DNA of 64,000 bases from Phycisphaerales bacterium (GTDB lineage: Bacteria; Planctomycetota; Phycisphaerae; UBA1845; UTPLA1). The DNA lies in the NCBI GenBank assembly GCA_020639075.1, contig JACKHI010000001.1, positions 1,488,001 to 1,552,000 on the forward strand, in the 5' to 3' direction. The translations under genes were made by a program, and so were the position numbers. Below, piece after piece: positions 24,894-32,812 of the stretch (the first letter of the stretch is position 1; each line of letters opens with the position of its first letter). The notes below the pieces were generated by a model, which saw only the letters and a list, made by a program, of their open reading frames with translations, was not told the DNA's origin and made no database searches.

Positions 24894-24924
24894 GACTGCC
24901 GGTGCATTCCGGCAGTCTTTTTTT
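24894..24924 (+). terminator. Rho-independent terminator of the di-haem peroxidase gene
   Basis: GACTGCCGG-tgcatt-CCGGCAGTC is a perfect nine-base stem followed by TTTTTTT. This is the textbook intrinsic terminator of the window. Confidence 0.9.
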
Positions 24925-24941
24925 GTCTATTCCAGTCGCCA

Positions 24942-24960
24942 GTGCCACACTAGTTGGCAC
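24942..24960. promoter_or_regulatory. Inverted repeat upstream of the HTH regulator, possible operator
   Basis: GTGCCA-cactagt-TGGCAC is a perfect six-base inverted repeat with a seven-base centre in the leader of the HTH gene. It could be an autoregulatory operator. No T-tract, so not a terminator. Confidence 0.35.
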
Positions 24961-25069
24961 AGTTTCCCTTACCGTGAGTGTTTTCGCCGCATTCTTTCGT
25001 CGATACTATCGGTCTGCCAATCGCGTAATGCCGCGTATGCGTCGGGATTTTCCGATTGGAGGGACGGAA

Positions 25070-25123
25070 ATGACACAATTGTGTTGCTGGACGCCGAAAG
25101 ACCGTGGCCGGATTGACTCATAA
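25070..25123 (+). CDS. Possible 17-residue leader ORF overlapping the regulator start
   Basis: The best ribosome site here (GGAGGG, 25057-25062 region) precedes an ATG at 25070 that opens a 17-codon frame (MTQLCCWTPKDRGRIDS) ending in TAA at 25121-25123. It overlaps the GTG start of the HTH gene at 25104 by 20 bp in another frame. The first codons cover a perfect 12-bp palindrome ACACAATTGTGT (25073-25084). It may couple translation of the regulator or be chance; nothing is known of this peptide. Confidence 0.3.
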   Translation: MTQLCCWTPKDRGRIDS

Positions 25124-25538
25124 AGAAGATCGACTCTCGCGCATTCTTCGACTTGGCGCAATGCTGCGACAGAATTCCGGCGCACTCGGCGTGGACGTGA
25201 TCTGCAAGCGACTGAAGATCAGCCGCCGCACGTTCTATCGAGATATTCGTCTGCTGCGTAATGCCGGCGCGCGTGTGACCTATCGGGCTGACACCGGGGC
25301 CTACGAGGCCGAGCTATTCTCATCCATCATCGGCGAGTCGTTGTCGACGCGGGAAGCGGCGGCCGTAAAAGCCGCATTGCAGGGCGCCAGGCCGAGGCGC
25401 GGCTCGGATTTCGAATGCGCCCTTGAATCGGCCCGCCACAAGATGACCGAGATCATCGGCGAACAATTCAAGGACCATGCGGGCGCCGTTGATCGACTCA
25501 CTAACGCTTTTGTCGGCGACCAATCGGATCGATCCTGA
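25104..25538 (+). CDS. DeoR/YafY-type HTH transcriptional regulator
   Basis: A 144-residue DNA-binding protein. The N-terminal winged HTH (residues about 8-75) reads RLSRILRLGAMLRQ, then VDVICKRLKISRRTFYRDIRLL, the recognition helix pattern of HTH_11/DeoR and YafY proteins. The wing GARVTYRADTGAYEAE follows. The usual WYL or sugar-phosphate sensing domain is missing; instead there is a 70-residue helical tail. The GTG start at 25104 has only a weak ribosome site, and translation may depend on the short ORF overlapping it. Its stop codon abuts the gcvP stop codon of the opposite strand with no base between. Target genes are unknown. Confidence 0.7.
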   Translation: MAGLTHKEDRLSRILRLGAMLRQNSGALGVDVICKRLKISRRTFYRDIRLLRNAGARVTYRADTGAYEAELFSSIIGESLSTREAAAVKAALQGARPRRGSDFECALESARHKMTEIIGEQFKDHAGAVDRLTNAFVGDQSDRS

Positions 25539-28427
25539 CTATGCGAACGACTCCGGATCGGGGCACGTGCAGAACAGATTCCGATCACCCCATGCATTGT
25601 CGATTCTCGCGACTGCAGGCCAGAATTTGCGCTGCCGCACCCATGCCAGCGGATAGGCCGCCTGCTCCCGCGAATACCCGCGATCCCAGTCATCGGCCGT
25701 GACCATCTCCGCCGTGTGCGGCGCCCCTTTCAAAGCGTTGCGCTCACGATCGACGCGCCCCGCCTCGATGGCTCGAATCTCCTCGCGTATCGCGATCATC
25801 GCGTCGCAGAACCGATCGAGTTCCGCCTTCGATTCGCTTTCCGTCGGCTCGATCATCAACGTCCCGATCACGGGCCACGACATCGTGGGGGCATGGAATC
25901 CGAAGTCGATCAGACGCTTTGCGATGTCGTCGATCTTGATGCCCGACGTCTTCTCGAACGGCCGACAATCCACGATGAACTCGTGGGCGTTCAGCCCCGA
26001 TCGCCCCGCGAATACGAGCTTGTAGTGGTCACTCAGGCGTCTGGCCATGTAATTCGCATTGAGAATCGCGATCTGAGATGCCCGCTTCAATCCCTCACCG
26101 CCCATCATCGCGATGTAGGCATAGGGAATCGGCAGGATGCTCGGGCTGCCGTACGGCGCCGCCGAAACGGGGCCGATCTGCTTGCTGTCCGACCGCGTGC
26201 ACAACGGATGACGCGGCATGAACGGCGCCAGGTGCGACGCACAACAGATCGGTCCCATACCAGGACCTCCGCCGCCGTGCGGGATACAGAACGTCTTGTG
26301 AAGGTTGAGATGGCAGACGTCGGCGCCTATGTCGCCCGGCCGGCATAGACCGACTTGGGCGTTCATATTCGCGCCATCCATATACACTTGGCCGCCGTGC
26401 TCGTGAATCACGGCGCAAATATCACGAATGCCCTCCTCAAACACGCCCGCCGTCGACGGGTACGTAATCATCAGGGCGGCCAGCTTCTCGCGATGCATTT
26501 CCGCCTTCGCCCGCAGGTCCGCCGTATCAACATGCCCCGACGCTGTCGTCTCGACCGGCACGACGCGCATCCCCGCCATCACGGCGCTGGCCGCATTCGT
26601 CCCGTGCGCCGATTTCGGAATCAGGCAGACGTCGCGATGCGACTGACCGCGGTCGGCGTGCAGCGCCCGAATCACCAGCAGCCCCGCATACTCGCCCTGC
26701 GCCCCCGCATTCGGCTGCAACGAAACGCCTGGCAGACCCGTAATCTCGCCGAGCCACTTTTCCAGCCGTTCGAACATCTTCGCATAGCCGACCGCCTGAT
26801 CGGCCGGTGCGAACGGATGAAGCCCGCCGAATTCCGGCCACGTGACAGGCGCCATTTCCGTCGCGGCATTCAGCTTCATCGTGCAGGACCCGAGCGGAAT
26901 CATCGACGTCGCCAGCGACAAGTCTCGCTGCTGAAGGCGATAGATATAACGCATCATCTCCGTCTCGGAGTGATAGCTGTTAAACACGGGATGCGTCAGG
27001 AAATCGGATTCGCGCCGAAAACTCCCGAGCTCGTCGCCGTCGTTCGCCGCCGACTTCGCTGCGAGATCGCTCGCGGAGGCTCTCCCACCGAACAAAGATA
27101 CAAGTCGCTCCACTTCCGCGGCATTCGACTTTTCGTCCAAGGCGATGCCGATCGTCCCATCGCCGAAATCACGAAGGTTGATGCGGCTCGCGACAGCAGC
27201 GCTGCATATCGCCTGTGCATTGCCGCCCTTCGGCCGAATGCGCAACGTGTCGAAACACGCCGAATGGACGATTTCATGCCCAATCGCATCCAACTCGCCG
27301 GCCAGCGTCACCGTCCATCGCCGAATCCGACTTGCGATCTGCCGAAGACCATCCGGACCGTGATACGTGGCGTACATGCCGGCCATGATTGCCAAAAGAA
27401 CCTGGGCCGTGCAGATGTTGCTCGTCGCCTTTTCCCGTCGGATATGTTGCTCGCGCGTCTGAATCGCCAGGCGATACGCCGGCTTGCCCTCGGCGTCCTT
27501 CGACACGCCGACAATGCGGCCCGGCAACTGTCGTTTGAAATCCTCGCGCGTCGAAATGAAAGCCGCGTGCGGTCCGCCGTAACCGAGCGGAACGCCGAAT
27601 CGTTGCGAATTGCCGATCGCGATGTCCGCACCGAACTCGCCCGGCGGCTTCAGCATCGTCAGCGCCATCAGGTCTGTCGCGAACACGACGAGCGCCTGGT
27701 TGCCGTGCGCCTTGTCCACGAGCGCCGAGAAGTCCGCGATGCGACCGTCCGTCGCAGGGTATTGCACAAGCACGCCGAACACGTCCGCCGCCGTCGGATC
27801 CATCGATTCGGTCGATGTCACATTTACGGTCAACCCCATCGGCTCGGCGCGCATCTTCACAACGGCGATCGTCTGCGGGTGACAATCGTCGGCAATCAGG
27901 AATCGTGTGCGCTCGCCCGGCACGAGCCGATGACACATCGCCATCGCCTCCGCCGCCGCCGTCCCTTCATCCAGCAGCGATGCATTCGCGACGGGCAATG
28001 CCGTCATATCCGCGATCATCGTCTGGAAATTGAGCAGCGCTTCGAGCCGGCCCTGTGCGATCTCCGCCTGGTACGGCGTGTATTGCGTATACCAACCCGG
28101 ATTCTCAAGAATGTTCCGCTGAATCACGGCCGGCGTCAGGCAATCGGAGTACCCCATGCCGATCAATGAGCGGAACACCTTGTTCTCGGCGGCCAGCGAA
28201 CGCATGTCCGCGATCAACGCATGCTCCGTCAGCGCGTTCGGAAGGTTCAGCGCCGACTTCAGCCGGATCTCCGGCGGAATCACGGCTTCGATGAACGCCT
28301 CCATCGAGTCGTAGCCGATTTGTTCGAGCATCTCGCGCGTCTCGGCCTCGGAGGGACCGAGATGGCGTCGGGCAAAAGTGTCACACGAAGATTCAAGGGC
28401 CGGACGGTTCATCAGCACCTGCGTCAT
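25539..28427 (-). CDS. gcvP: Glycine dehydrogenase (decarboxylating), P-protein
   Basis: A 962-residue P-protein of the glycine cleavage system. It decarboxylates glycine on PLP and passes the aminomethyl group to lipoyl-GcvH. It is a single-chain form with both halves: the N-terminal half begins RPALESSCDTFARRHLGPSE, and the C-terminal half has the PLP lysine in NLHKTFCIPHGGGGPGMGPI (about residue 708). Length is typical (950-960). The frame is open upstream to 28574, but GGGAG about eleven bases before the ATG at 28427 fits the family start. It is the last gene of gcvT-gcvH-gcvP on this strand, 283 bp after gcvH. Confidence 0.96.
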   Translation of the reverse strand: MTQVLMNRPALESSCDTFARRHLGPSEAETREMLEQIGYDSMEAFIEAVIPPEIRLKSALNLPNALTEHALIADMRSLAAENKVFRSLIGMGYSDCLTPAVIQRNILENPGWYTQYTPYQAEIAQGRLEALLNFQTMIADMTALPVANASLLDEGTAAAEAMAMCHRLVPGERTRFLIADDCHPQTIAVVKMRAEPMGLTVNVTSTESMDPTAADVFGVLVQYPATDGRIADFSALVDKAHGNQALVVFATDLMALTMLKPPGEFGADIAIGNSQRFGVPLGYGGPHAAFISTREDFKRQLPGRIVGVSKDAEGKPAYRLAIQTREQHIRREKATSNICTAQVLLAIMAGMYATYHGPDGLRQIASRIRRWTVTLAGELDAIGHEIVHSACFDTLRIRPKGGNAQAICSAAVASRINLRDFGDGTIGIALDEKSNAAEVERLVSLFGGRASASDLAAKSAANDGDELGSFRRESDFLTHPVFNSYHSETEMMRYIYRLQQRDLSLATSMIPLGSCTMKLNAATEMAPVTWPEFGGLHPFAPADQAVGYAKMFERLEKWLGEITGLPGVSLQPNAGAQGEYAGLLVIRALHADRGQSHRDVCLIPKSAHGTNAASAVMAGMRVVPVETTASGHVDTADLRAKAEMHREKLAALMITYPSTAGVFEEGIRDICAVIHEHGGQVYMDGANMNAQVGLCRPGDIGADVCHLNLHKTFCIPHGGGGPGMGPICCASHLAPFMPRHPLCTRSDSKQIGPVSAAPYGSPSILPIPYAYIAMMGGEGLKRASQIAILNANYMARRLSDHYKLVFAGRSGLNAHEFIVDCRPFEKTSGIKIDDIAKRLIDFGFHAPTMSWPVIGTLMIEPTESESKAELDRFCDAMIAIREEIRAIEAGRVDRERNALKGAPHTAEMVTADDWDRGYSREQAAYPLAWVRQRKFWPAVARIDNAWGDRNLFCTCPDPESFA

Positions 28428-28710
28428 GGAGAAGATCGCTCCCTTCGCCGGGCGACACCAGTCGCCCCGCCGCGACAGCGTATAAGGATCAGTTGCACAG
28501 AGGGGGAATTGTAGGGCAAATCCGAAAAACAAGCATGGCGCCCCGCAGGGCGTCGTTTCGAACTCAGCAACCATGCCCGATGAGGGGACGAAACCGCATC
28601 AGTGGATGAACGCCACCGTTTCCAGGGCCTTAAGAGGTATGGAGCCTTGGGGCGATCCGGCCAAACGAATCAACGGCGACAAGTGGACGACGAAAAACCC
28701 GCGATTCCAA
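28428..28710 (-). other. gcvH-gcvP intergenic region
   Basis: This stretch of 283 bp has no credible gene. It holds a weak hairpin around 28536-28552 (GGCGCCCCGCAGGGCGTC) with a T-rich tail on the minus strand and GC-rich arms near 28455-28480. I looked for a glycine riboswitch core and did not find one. The gap is long for an operon, so gcvP may also have its own promoter. Confidence 0.4.
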
Positions 28711-29091
28711 TCAGCCGCCGACCTGCGCGTCATACGCCGCGGCATCCATCAGCTTCGCAAGCTGGCCGGGATCCGACATCTTGACCTTAACGATCCAGCC
28801 CTGGTTGAACGAGTCGTTGTTGATCAACTCCGGCTCGTCAGAAAGTTTGCCGTTCGTCTCGGCCACGACGCCCGAGACGCCGCAGTACAAGTCGCTCGTC
28901 GATTTGACGCTCTCCACCTGCCCGAAGCTGTCGCCCGCCGACAGTTCGGCGCCGATTTTCGGCAACTCGACGAATGTGATGTCCGTCAGCTCGTCCGCGG
29001 CAAACTGCGTGATGCCGATGACGCACAAGTCGCCTTCAATCTTGTGCCACTCGTGCGATTTCATGTACTTTCGATCGGTCGGTACGCCCAC
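28711..29091 (-). CDS. gcvH: Glycine cleavage system H protein
   Basis: A 126-residue lipoyl carrier of the glycine cleavage system. The lipoylated lysine is in GQVESVKSTSDLY (about residue 62). The start is chosen as GTG at 29091, because GAGGAG lies eight bases upstream and the protein then begins VGVPTDRKYMKSHEW, the normal GcvH N-terminus. An upstream TTG at 29112 would place the ribosome site inside the gene. It lies 76 bp after gcvT and before gcvP on the same strand, the usual T-H-P order. Confidence 0.95.
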   Translation of the reverse strand: MGVPTDRKYMKSHEWHKIEGDLCVIGITQFAADELTDITFVELPKIGAELSAGDSFGQVESVKSTSDLYCGVSGVVAETNGKLSDEPELINNDSFNQGWIVKVKMSDPGQLAKLMDAAAYDAQVGG

Positions 29092-29167
29092 GGCGAAACT
29101 CCTCAGTATCAATTTCCTTCGATCCGGCGGTCTAGCTGACCGTCGTGCCGATCGGGGCTGGAATTTC

Positions 29168-30265
29168 CTATTCCGCCCGCTTGTAGAACGGCAATTTCAC
29201 AACGTTCGCATCCACCCGAGAACCGCGAATATCGACGCTCAGCGTCGTCCCCGGTTCGGATTGCTCGCTATCGACAAACGCCATCGCGATTGACTTGCCC
29301 AACGTCGGGCTCATCGTGCCGCTCGTCACTTCGCCGATCGCATTGTCTCCGCACATCACTTCGACGCCCTGACGCGCGATCCGCTTGCCGTCCAGCTCGA
29401 GACCGACAAGCGTGCGCTTCGGACCCGCCTTGTGTATCGCACGAATCGCATCCGCGCCGATGTAGTCACCCTCGATGTCCACACACCAGCCGCATCCGGC
29501 CGAAATTGGATCGATGTTCTCGTTCAATTCGTGGCCGTAAAGCGGCATCCCAGCCTCGAGCCGCAGCGTATCCCGCGCCCCGAGCCCCGCCGGTTTGACT
29601 GTCGCCCGCTCAGTCCCGCCGTCGGCCGTCAGCCGATCCCAGATCAGCACGCCGGCCATCGATGGCAGGACGACTTCCAGACCGTCCTCGCCCGTGTAGC
29701 CGCTGCGGAAGATGCTGAACTGCACGCCCCAATAGGAACCCGTGACGAAGCCGTAGCGCTTCATCTCGTCCAGCTTGATCGGCAGCTTATCGAGGTGCGA
29801 ACGGAAAAGGTCCATCGTCGCCGGCCCCTGTACGGCGATCATGATCGTGGACATCGTCGTGTCCTTGATGTCTACCGTCATGCCCGCCGACTGCGCCTTC
29901 AGATGCGCAAGGATCTTCTCGCGATTGCCCGCGTTGCAGACCATCAGCAGGCGATCCTCGTAGCGCGACACGATCACGTCGTCGAGAATTCCGCCCTGCG
30001 CATTACAGACGTGGCTGTATCCGCATCGCCCGACTTTGACTTTTGAGATATTCCGAGTGCAGACTTTTTCGAGCAGCTTCTCCGCATCGGGCCCCGTGAA
30101 GTACAGGCGGCCCATGTGCGAGACGTCGAAAATACTGCTGGCCGTGCGTGTATGAACGTGCTCCTCGGTAATGCCGGAGTACATGACCGGCATCTCCCAG
30201 CCGCCGAAGTCGATCAGCCGGGCACCGAGCCGCTTGTGCGTCTTGTAGAGTGCAGTTTGTAGCAT
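29168..30265 (-). CDS. gcvT: Aminomethyltransferase, T-protein of glycine cleavage
   Basis: A 365-residue T-protein. It releases ammonia from aminomethyl-lipoyl-GcvH and makes 5,10-methylene-tetrahydrofolate. The N-terminus LQTALYKTHKRLGARLIDFGGWEMPV, the folate-site stretch DVSHMGRLYFTGPDAEKLLE and the C-terminal barrel (GEVTSGTMSPTLGKSIAMAFV) are all family-typical, and the length fits (360-375). The ATG at 30265 begins MLQTALYK; the ribosome site is weak. It is divergent from the GT4 gene at 30357 with 91 bp between the start codons, which leaves room for divergent promoters but no riboswitch. Confidence 0.95.
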   Translation of the reverse strand: MLQTALYKTHKRLGARLIDFGGWEMPVMYSGITEEHVHTRTASSIFDVSHMGRLYFTGPDAEKLLEKVCTRNISKVKVGRCGYSHVCNAQGGILDDVIVSRYEDRLLMVCNAGNREKILAHLKAQSAGMTVDIKDTTMSTIMIAVQGPATMDLFRSHLDKLPIKLDEMKRYGFVTGSYWGVQFSIFRSGYTGEDGLEVVLPSMAGVLIWDRLTADGGTERATVKPAGLGARDTLRLEAGMPLYGHELNENIDPISAGCGWCVDIEGDYIGADAIRAIHKAGPKRTLVGLELDGKRIARQGVEVMCGDNAIGEVTSGTMSPTLGKSIAMAFVDSEQSEPGTTLSVDIRGSRVDANVVKLPFYKRAE

Positions 30266-30356
30266 GGCTGGAGTGTAGCCGCTGGCCCCTCGCATTCAAG
30301 CAGTCCGCGTTTCAGCGCTTCCGTCGATCCTGCCGCCCGAATAAGGTGACTGGCTC

Positions 30357-31565
30357 ATGGCCATCCTTTCGACGACGCTCTGTTACCCGAACCCCGAATA
30401 CCCGGGGAACGGCGTTTTCGTGCAGCGACGGCTACAGGAGGTCCACAAGCGGCTCCCGACGCACGTCGTCGCGCCGATTCCAATCTGCCCGCCGTTCCGC
30501 CGACGCGGTCGCATTCCGATGGGCGACGCCGACCTCGCACCGCCCGTCTCCTGGCCCGACATGTTCTACATTCCGGGCGTTTTGAAAACACTTGACGCAT
30601 ACTTCTATGCGGACGCACTGGACGCCGCCATCGATCAGGATCAGGCCCTCGCCTATCGTCGACTCGTCGACGCCCACTTCGTCTGGCCTGACGGCGTCGG
30701 CGCTTGGCTCGTCGCCCGCCGGCGCAACCTGCCGTTCGTCTGCACGATTCGCGGAAAAATCGTCAGCCAATCCCGCTTCCCTGCGCGACGCAAACGCATC
30801 GCCGACATGCTCCGCGACGCCGATCGCCTCATCGCCGTATCGCAGTCCCTCGCCCATTGCGCCTGCGACGTCGCGAACCAATCGCTCGACATCGCCGTCA
30901 TCCCCAACGGCATCGATGCGAGTATCTTCCATCGAACGGCCATCGCCGAGCAAACCACCGGCTGCGACGCCGCCGCTCGAGAATCACTCAACTGGCCAAA
31001 AGACCGCACCCACATCGTCGCCGTGGGGCACTACCAGCGTCTGAAGGGTTTCCATCGCCTCATCGACGCCTGGCCTGACGTCATCCGCACGCACATCGCC
31101 GCCCGCCTCATCCTCGTCGGTGGCCCCGCCGGCGAACCCGACTACGAACGCGAACTGCAGCGCCATGCCGACGCCGTCAATGCAAGGGCCCGAGACGCCG
31201 CCCATCCGTCGATCACGTTCGCCGGTCGCCAAACCCCCGAAAAAATCGCCCGCATGCTGAACGCCGCCGACGCCTTCGCCCTGACCAGCGACTCCGAAGG
31301 CTGGTGCAACGCCATCGCCGAGGCTCTCGCCTGCGGTTGCCCTGTCGTCGCCACCGACGTCGGCGGCAACCGCGAACAGCTCGGTATTGACGGCGCGATG
31401 GGTCGCCTCGTCCCCGTCGACGATCGCGACGCCCTTGCTCATGCAATCGCCGACGTCATCGCCAACCCGCCGGATCGCGCCGAAATCGCCCGCCGCGGTG
31501 GACGGCGAAGCTGGCAACAGACGGCCGCCGAATGCGTCGATGTATATAAATCGCTGCTGCGCTGA
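30357..31565 (+). CDS. Glycosyltransferase family 4
   Basis: A 402-residue GT-B glycosyltransferase. The start MAILSTTLCYPNPEYPGNGVFV is typical of this subgroup. The donor-side motifs are IVAVGHYQRLKGFHRLIDA, LILVGGPAGEPDYE and TSDSEGWCNAIAEALACGCP (EX7E-like). It would act at the cytoplasmic membrane in glycan synthesis. The upstream gene is divergent gcvT. The next glycosyltransferase starts 22 bp downstream, so the two form one unit. Sugar specificity cannot be read from sequence. Codon use is markedly C-ending, like its downstream partner. Confidence 0.85.
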   Translation: MAILSTTLCYPNPEYPGNGVFVQRRLQEVHKRLPTHVVAPIPICPPFRRRGRIPMGDADLAPPVSWPDMFYIPGVLKTLDAYFYADALDAAIDQDQALAYRRLVDAHFVWPDGVGAWLVARRRNLPFVCTIRGKIVSQSRFPARRKRIADMLRDADRLIAVSQSLAHCACDVANQSLDIAVIPNGIDASIFHRTAIAEQTTGCDAAARESLNWPKDRTHIVAVGHYQRLKGFHRLIDAWPDVIRTHIAARLILVGGPAGEPDYERELQRHADAVNARARDAAHPSITFAGRQTPEKIARMLNAADAFALTSDSEGWCNAIAEALACGCPVVATDVGGNREQLGIDGAMGRLVPVDDRDALAHAIADVIANPPDRAEIARRGGRRSWQQTAAECVDVYKSLLR

Positions 31566-31587
31566 CACCGCTGCGACTCGACGCAAA

Positions 31588-32766
31588 ATGATCGAAAACC
31601 GCAACATCATCTGCATCGCCAGCAACTACTGGTACGATCCGACCAGCAAGCACCACGTGATGAACCTGCTGGCCGAGCGGAATCACGTCATCTGGGTCAA
31701 CTACCACGGATCACGCAGACCGACGGCCAGCGTCCGCGACTTTGGCGCGATCGTCGGCAAGCTGCGGCAAATCGTGCAGGGACCGCGGCGCGTTCATGAG
31801 AACCTGACCGTCGTCACGCCCCTGGTTGTCCCCATGCCCGGCAGCGACGCGGCCGCCGACATCAACGCCACGCTCCTAACACGACAGATCCGCAGCGTCC
31901 TCAGGACGCTCCCGAAACGCCCCGTGCAACTCTGGAGCTTCGCTCCCGACATCGACTACCTCTGCGGTCGCTTCGACGAAGAAGCGATCCTCTATTATTG
32001 CGTCGATGAGTTCAGCCAGTTCACGGGCTACGACGCAGGTGCAATCCTCGAATCGGAACGCCACTTGGCCGCCCGCGCCGATCTGACAGTTGTGACGTCG
32101 CAGCAGCTCCTCGCGACGAAGCGACCCATCAGCCGTCGCATTCTCCATGTGCCCCACGGTGTCGACGTCGAGCACTTCGCGAAGGCGATGAGCGATGGCA
32201 TTGAAGTCCCCGGCGACATCGCGTCTTTGCCAAAGCCCGTCCTCGGCTTCTGGGGATTGATCCAGGATTGGGTGGATATCGACTTGCTCGCAAGCGTCGC
32301 TGAGAAACGCCCCAAATGGACAATCGCACTGATCGGCGACGCGGCGACGGATGCGTCGCGATTGGCGGCGCTGAAGAACGTGCACCTGCTTGGTCGCCGA
32401 CCTTACAACCAGCTGCCCGCGTACGCCGCCGGCATCGACATCGGCCTGATCCCATTCCGCATCAATGAGCTGACGCGCGCCGTGAATCCGATCAAGCTCC
32501 GCGAATACCTCTCCGCAGGTCTGCCCGTCGTCTCGACACCGCTCCCCGAAGTCGCCTGCTACGCAAACCTCGTCTCGATCGCCGCCGACACTCACGCGTT
32601 TGTCGAAGCCTGCGAGAAGTCGGTCAACGAAACTCGTCCGCAGAAGCAAACGCGCCGAACAGCTCGACTGTCCGCCATGCAAACGGAAGCCTGGCCCGCA
32701 AAGGTAGACCAGATCAGCGCCGAACTGACGCAGGCGATTGCAACGAAGCACACCACAGCTGCATGA
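31588..32766 (+). CDS. Glycosyltransferase, GT4-like
   Basis: A 392-residue glycosyltransferase. The frame extends upstream to 31387 but that part overlaps the previous gene; the ATG at 31588 begins MIENRNIICIASNYWYDPTS, a proper N-terminal strand. Donor-domain signs are VLGFWGLIQDWVDIDLLASV, WTIALIGDAATD, VHLLGRRPYNQLPAYAAGID and NPIKLREYLSAGLPVVSTP, with Glu of the EX7E-type region. N-terminal HHVMNLLAERNHVIWVNYHG fits acceptor-side sequences seen in capsule and lipid glycosyltransferases. It ends just before a short tandem repeat and the IS1380-like element. Paired with the previous glycosyltransferase; likely polysaccharide or glycolipid synthesis. Confidence 0.8.
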   Translation: MIENRNIICIASNYWYDPTSKHHVMNLLAERNHVIWVNYHGSRRPTASVRDFGAIVGKLRQIVQGPRRVHENLTVVTPLVVPMPGSDAAADINATLLTRQIRSVLRTLPKRPVQLWSFAPDIDYLCGRFDEEAILYYCVDEFSQFTGYDAGAILESERHLAARADLTVVTSQQLLATKRPISRRILHVPHGVDVEHFAKAMSDGIEVPGDIASLPKPVLGFWGLIQDWVDIDLLASVAEKRPKWTIALIGDAATDASRLAALKNVHLLGRRPYNQLPAYAAGIDIGLIPFRINELTRAVNPIKLREYLSAGLPVVSTPLPEVACYANLVSIAADTHAFVEACEKSVNETRPQKQTRRTARLSAMQTEAWPAKVDQISAELTQAIATKHTTAA

Positions 32767-32770
32767 CATT

Positions 32771-32807
32771 CCCGTGCCCAAGGCTCCCGTGCCCAAGGCT
32801 CCCGTGG
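32771..32807. repeat. 15-bp tandem direct repeat
   Basis: CCCGTGCCCAAGGCT occurs twice exactly (32771-32785, 32786-32800) and a third partial copy CCCGTGG runs to the IS target site. It begins four bases after the glycosyltransferase stop codon. Confidence 0.8.
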
Positions 32808-32812
32808 CCTAG

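Noticed and set aside
26355..28169. Plus-strand ORF of 604 codons
   Set aside because: Antisense shadow of gcvP; sequence is Arg/His-rich without recognisable domains.
28428..30357. Glycine riboswitch controlling gcvTHP
   Set aside because: Neither the 91-bp leader of gcvT nor the gcvH-gcvP gap has the conserved riboswitch core.
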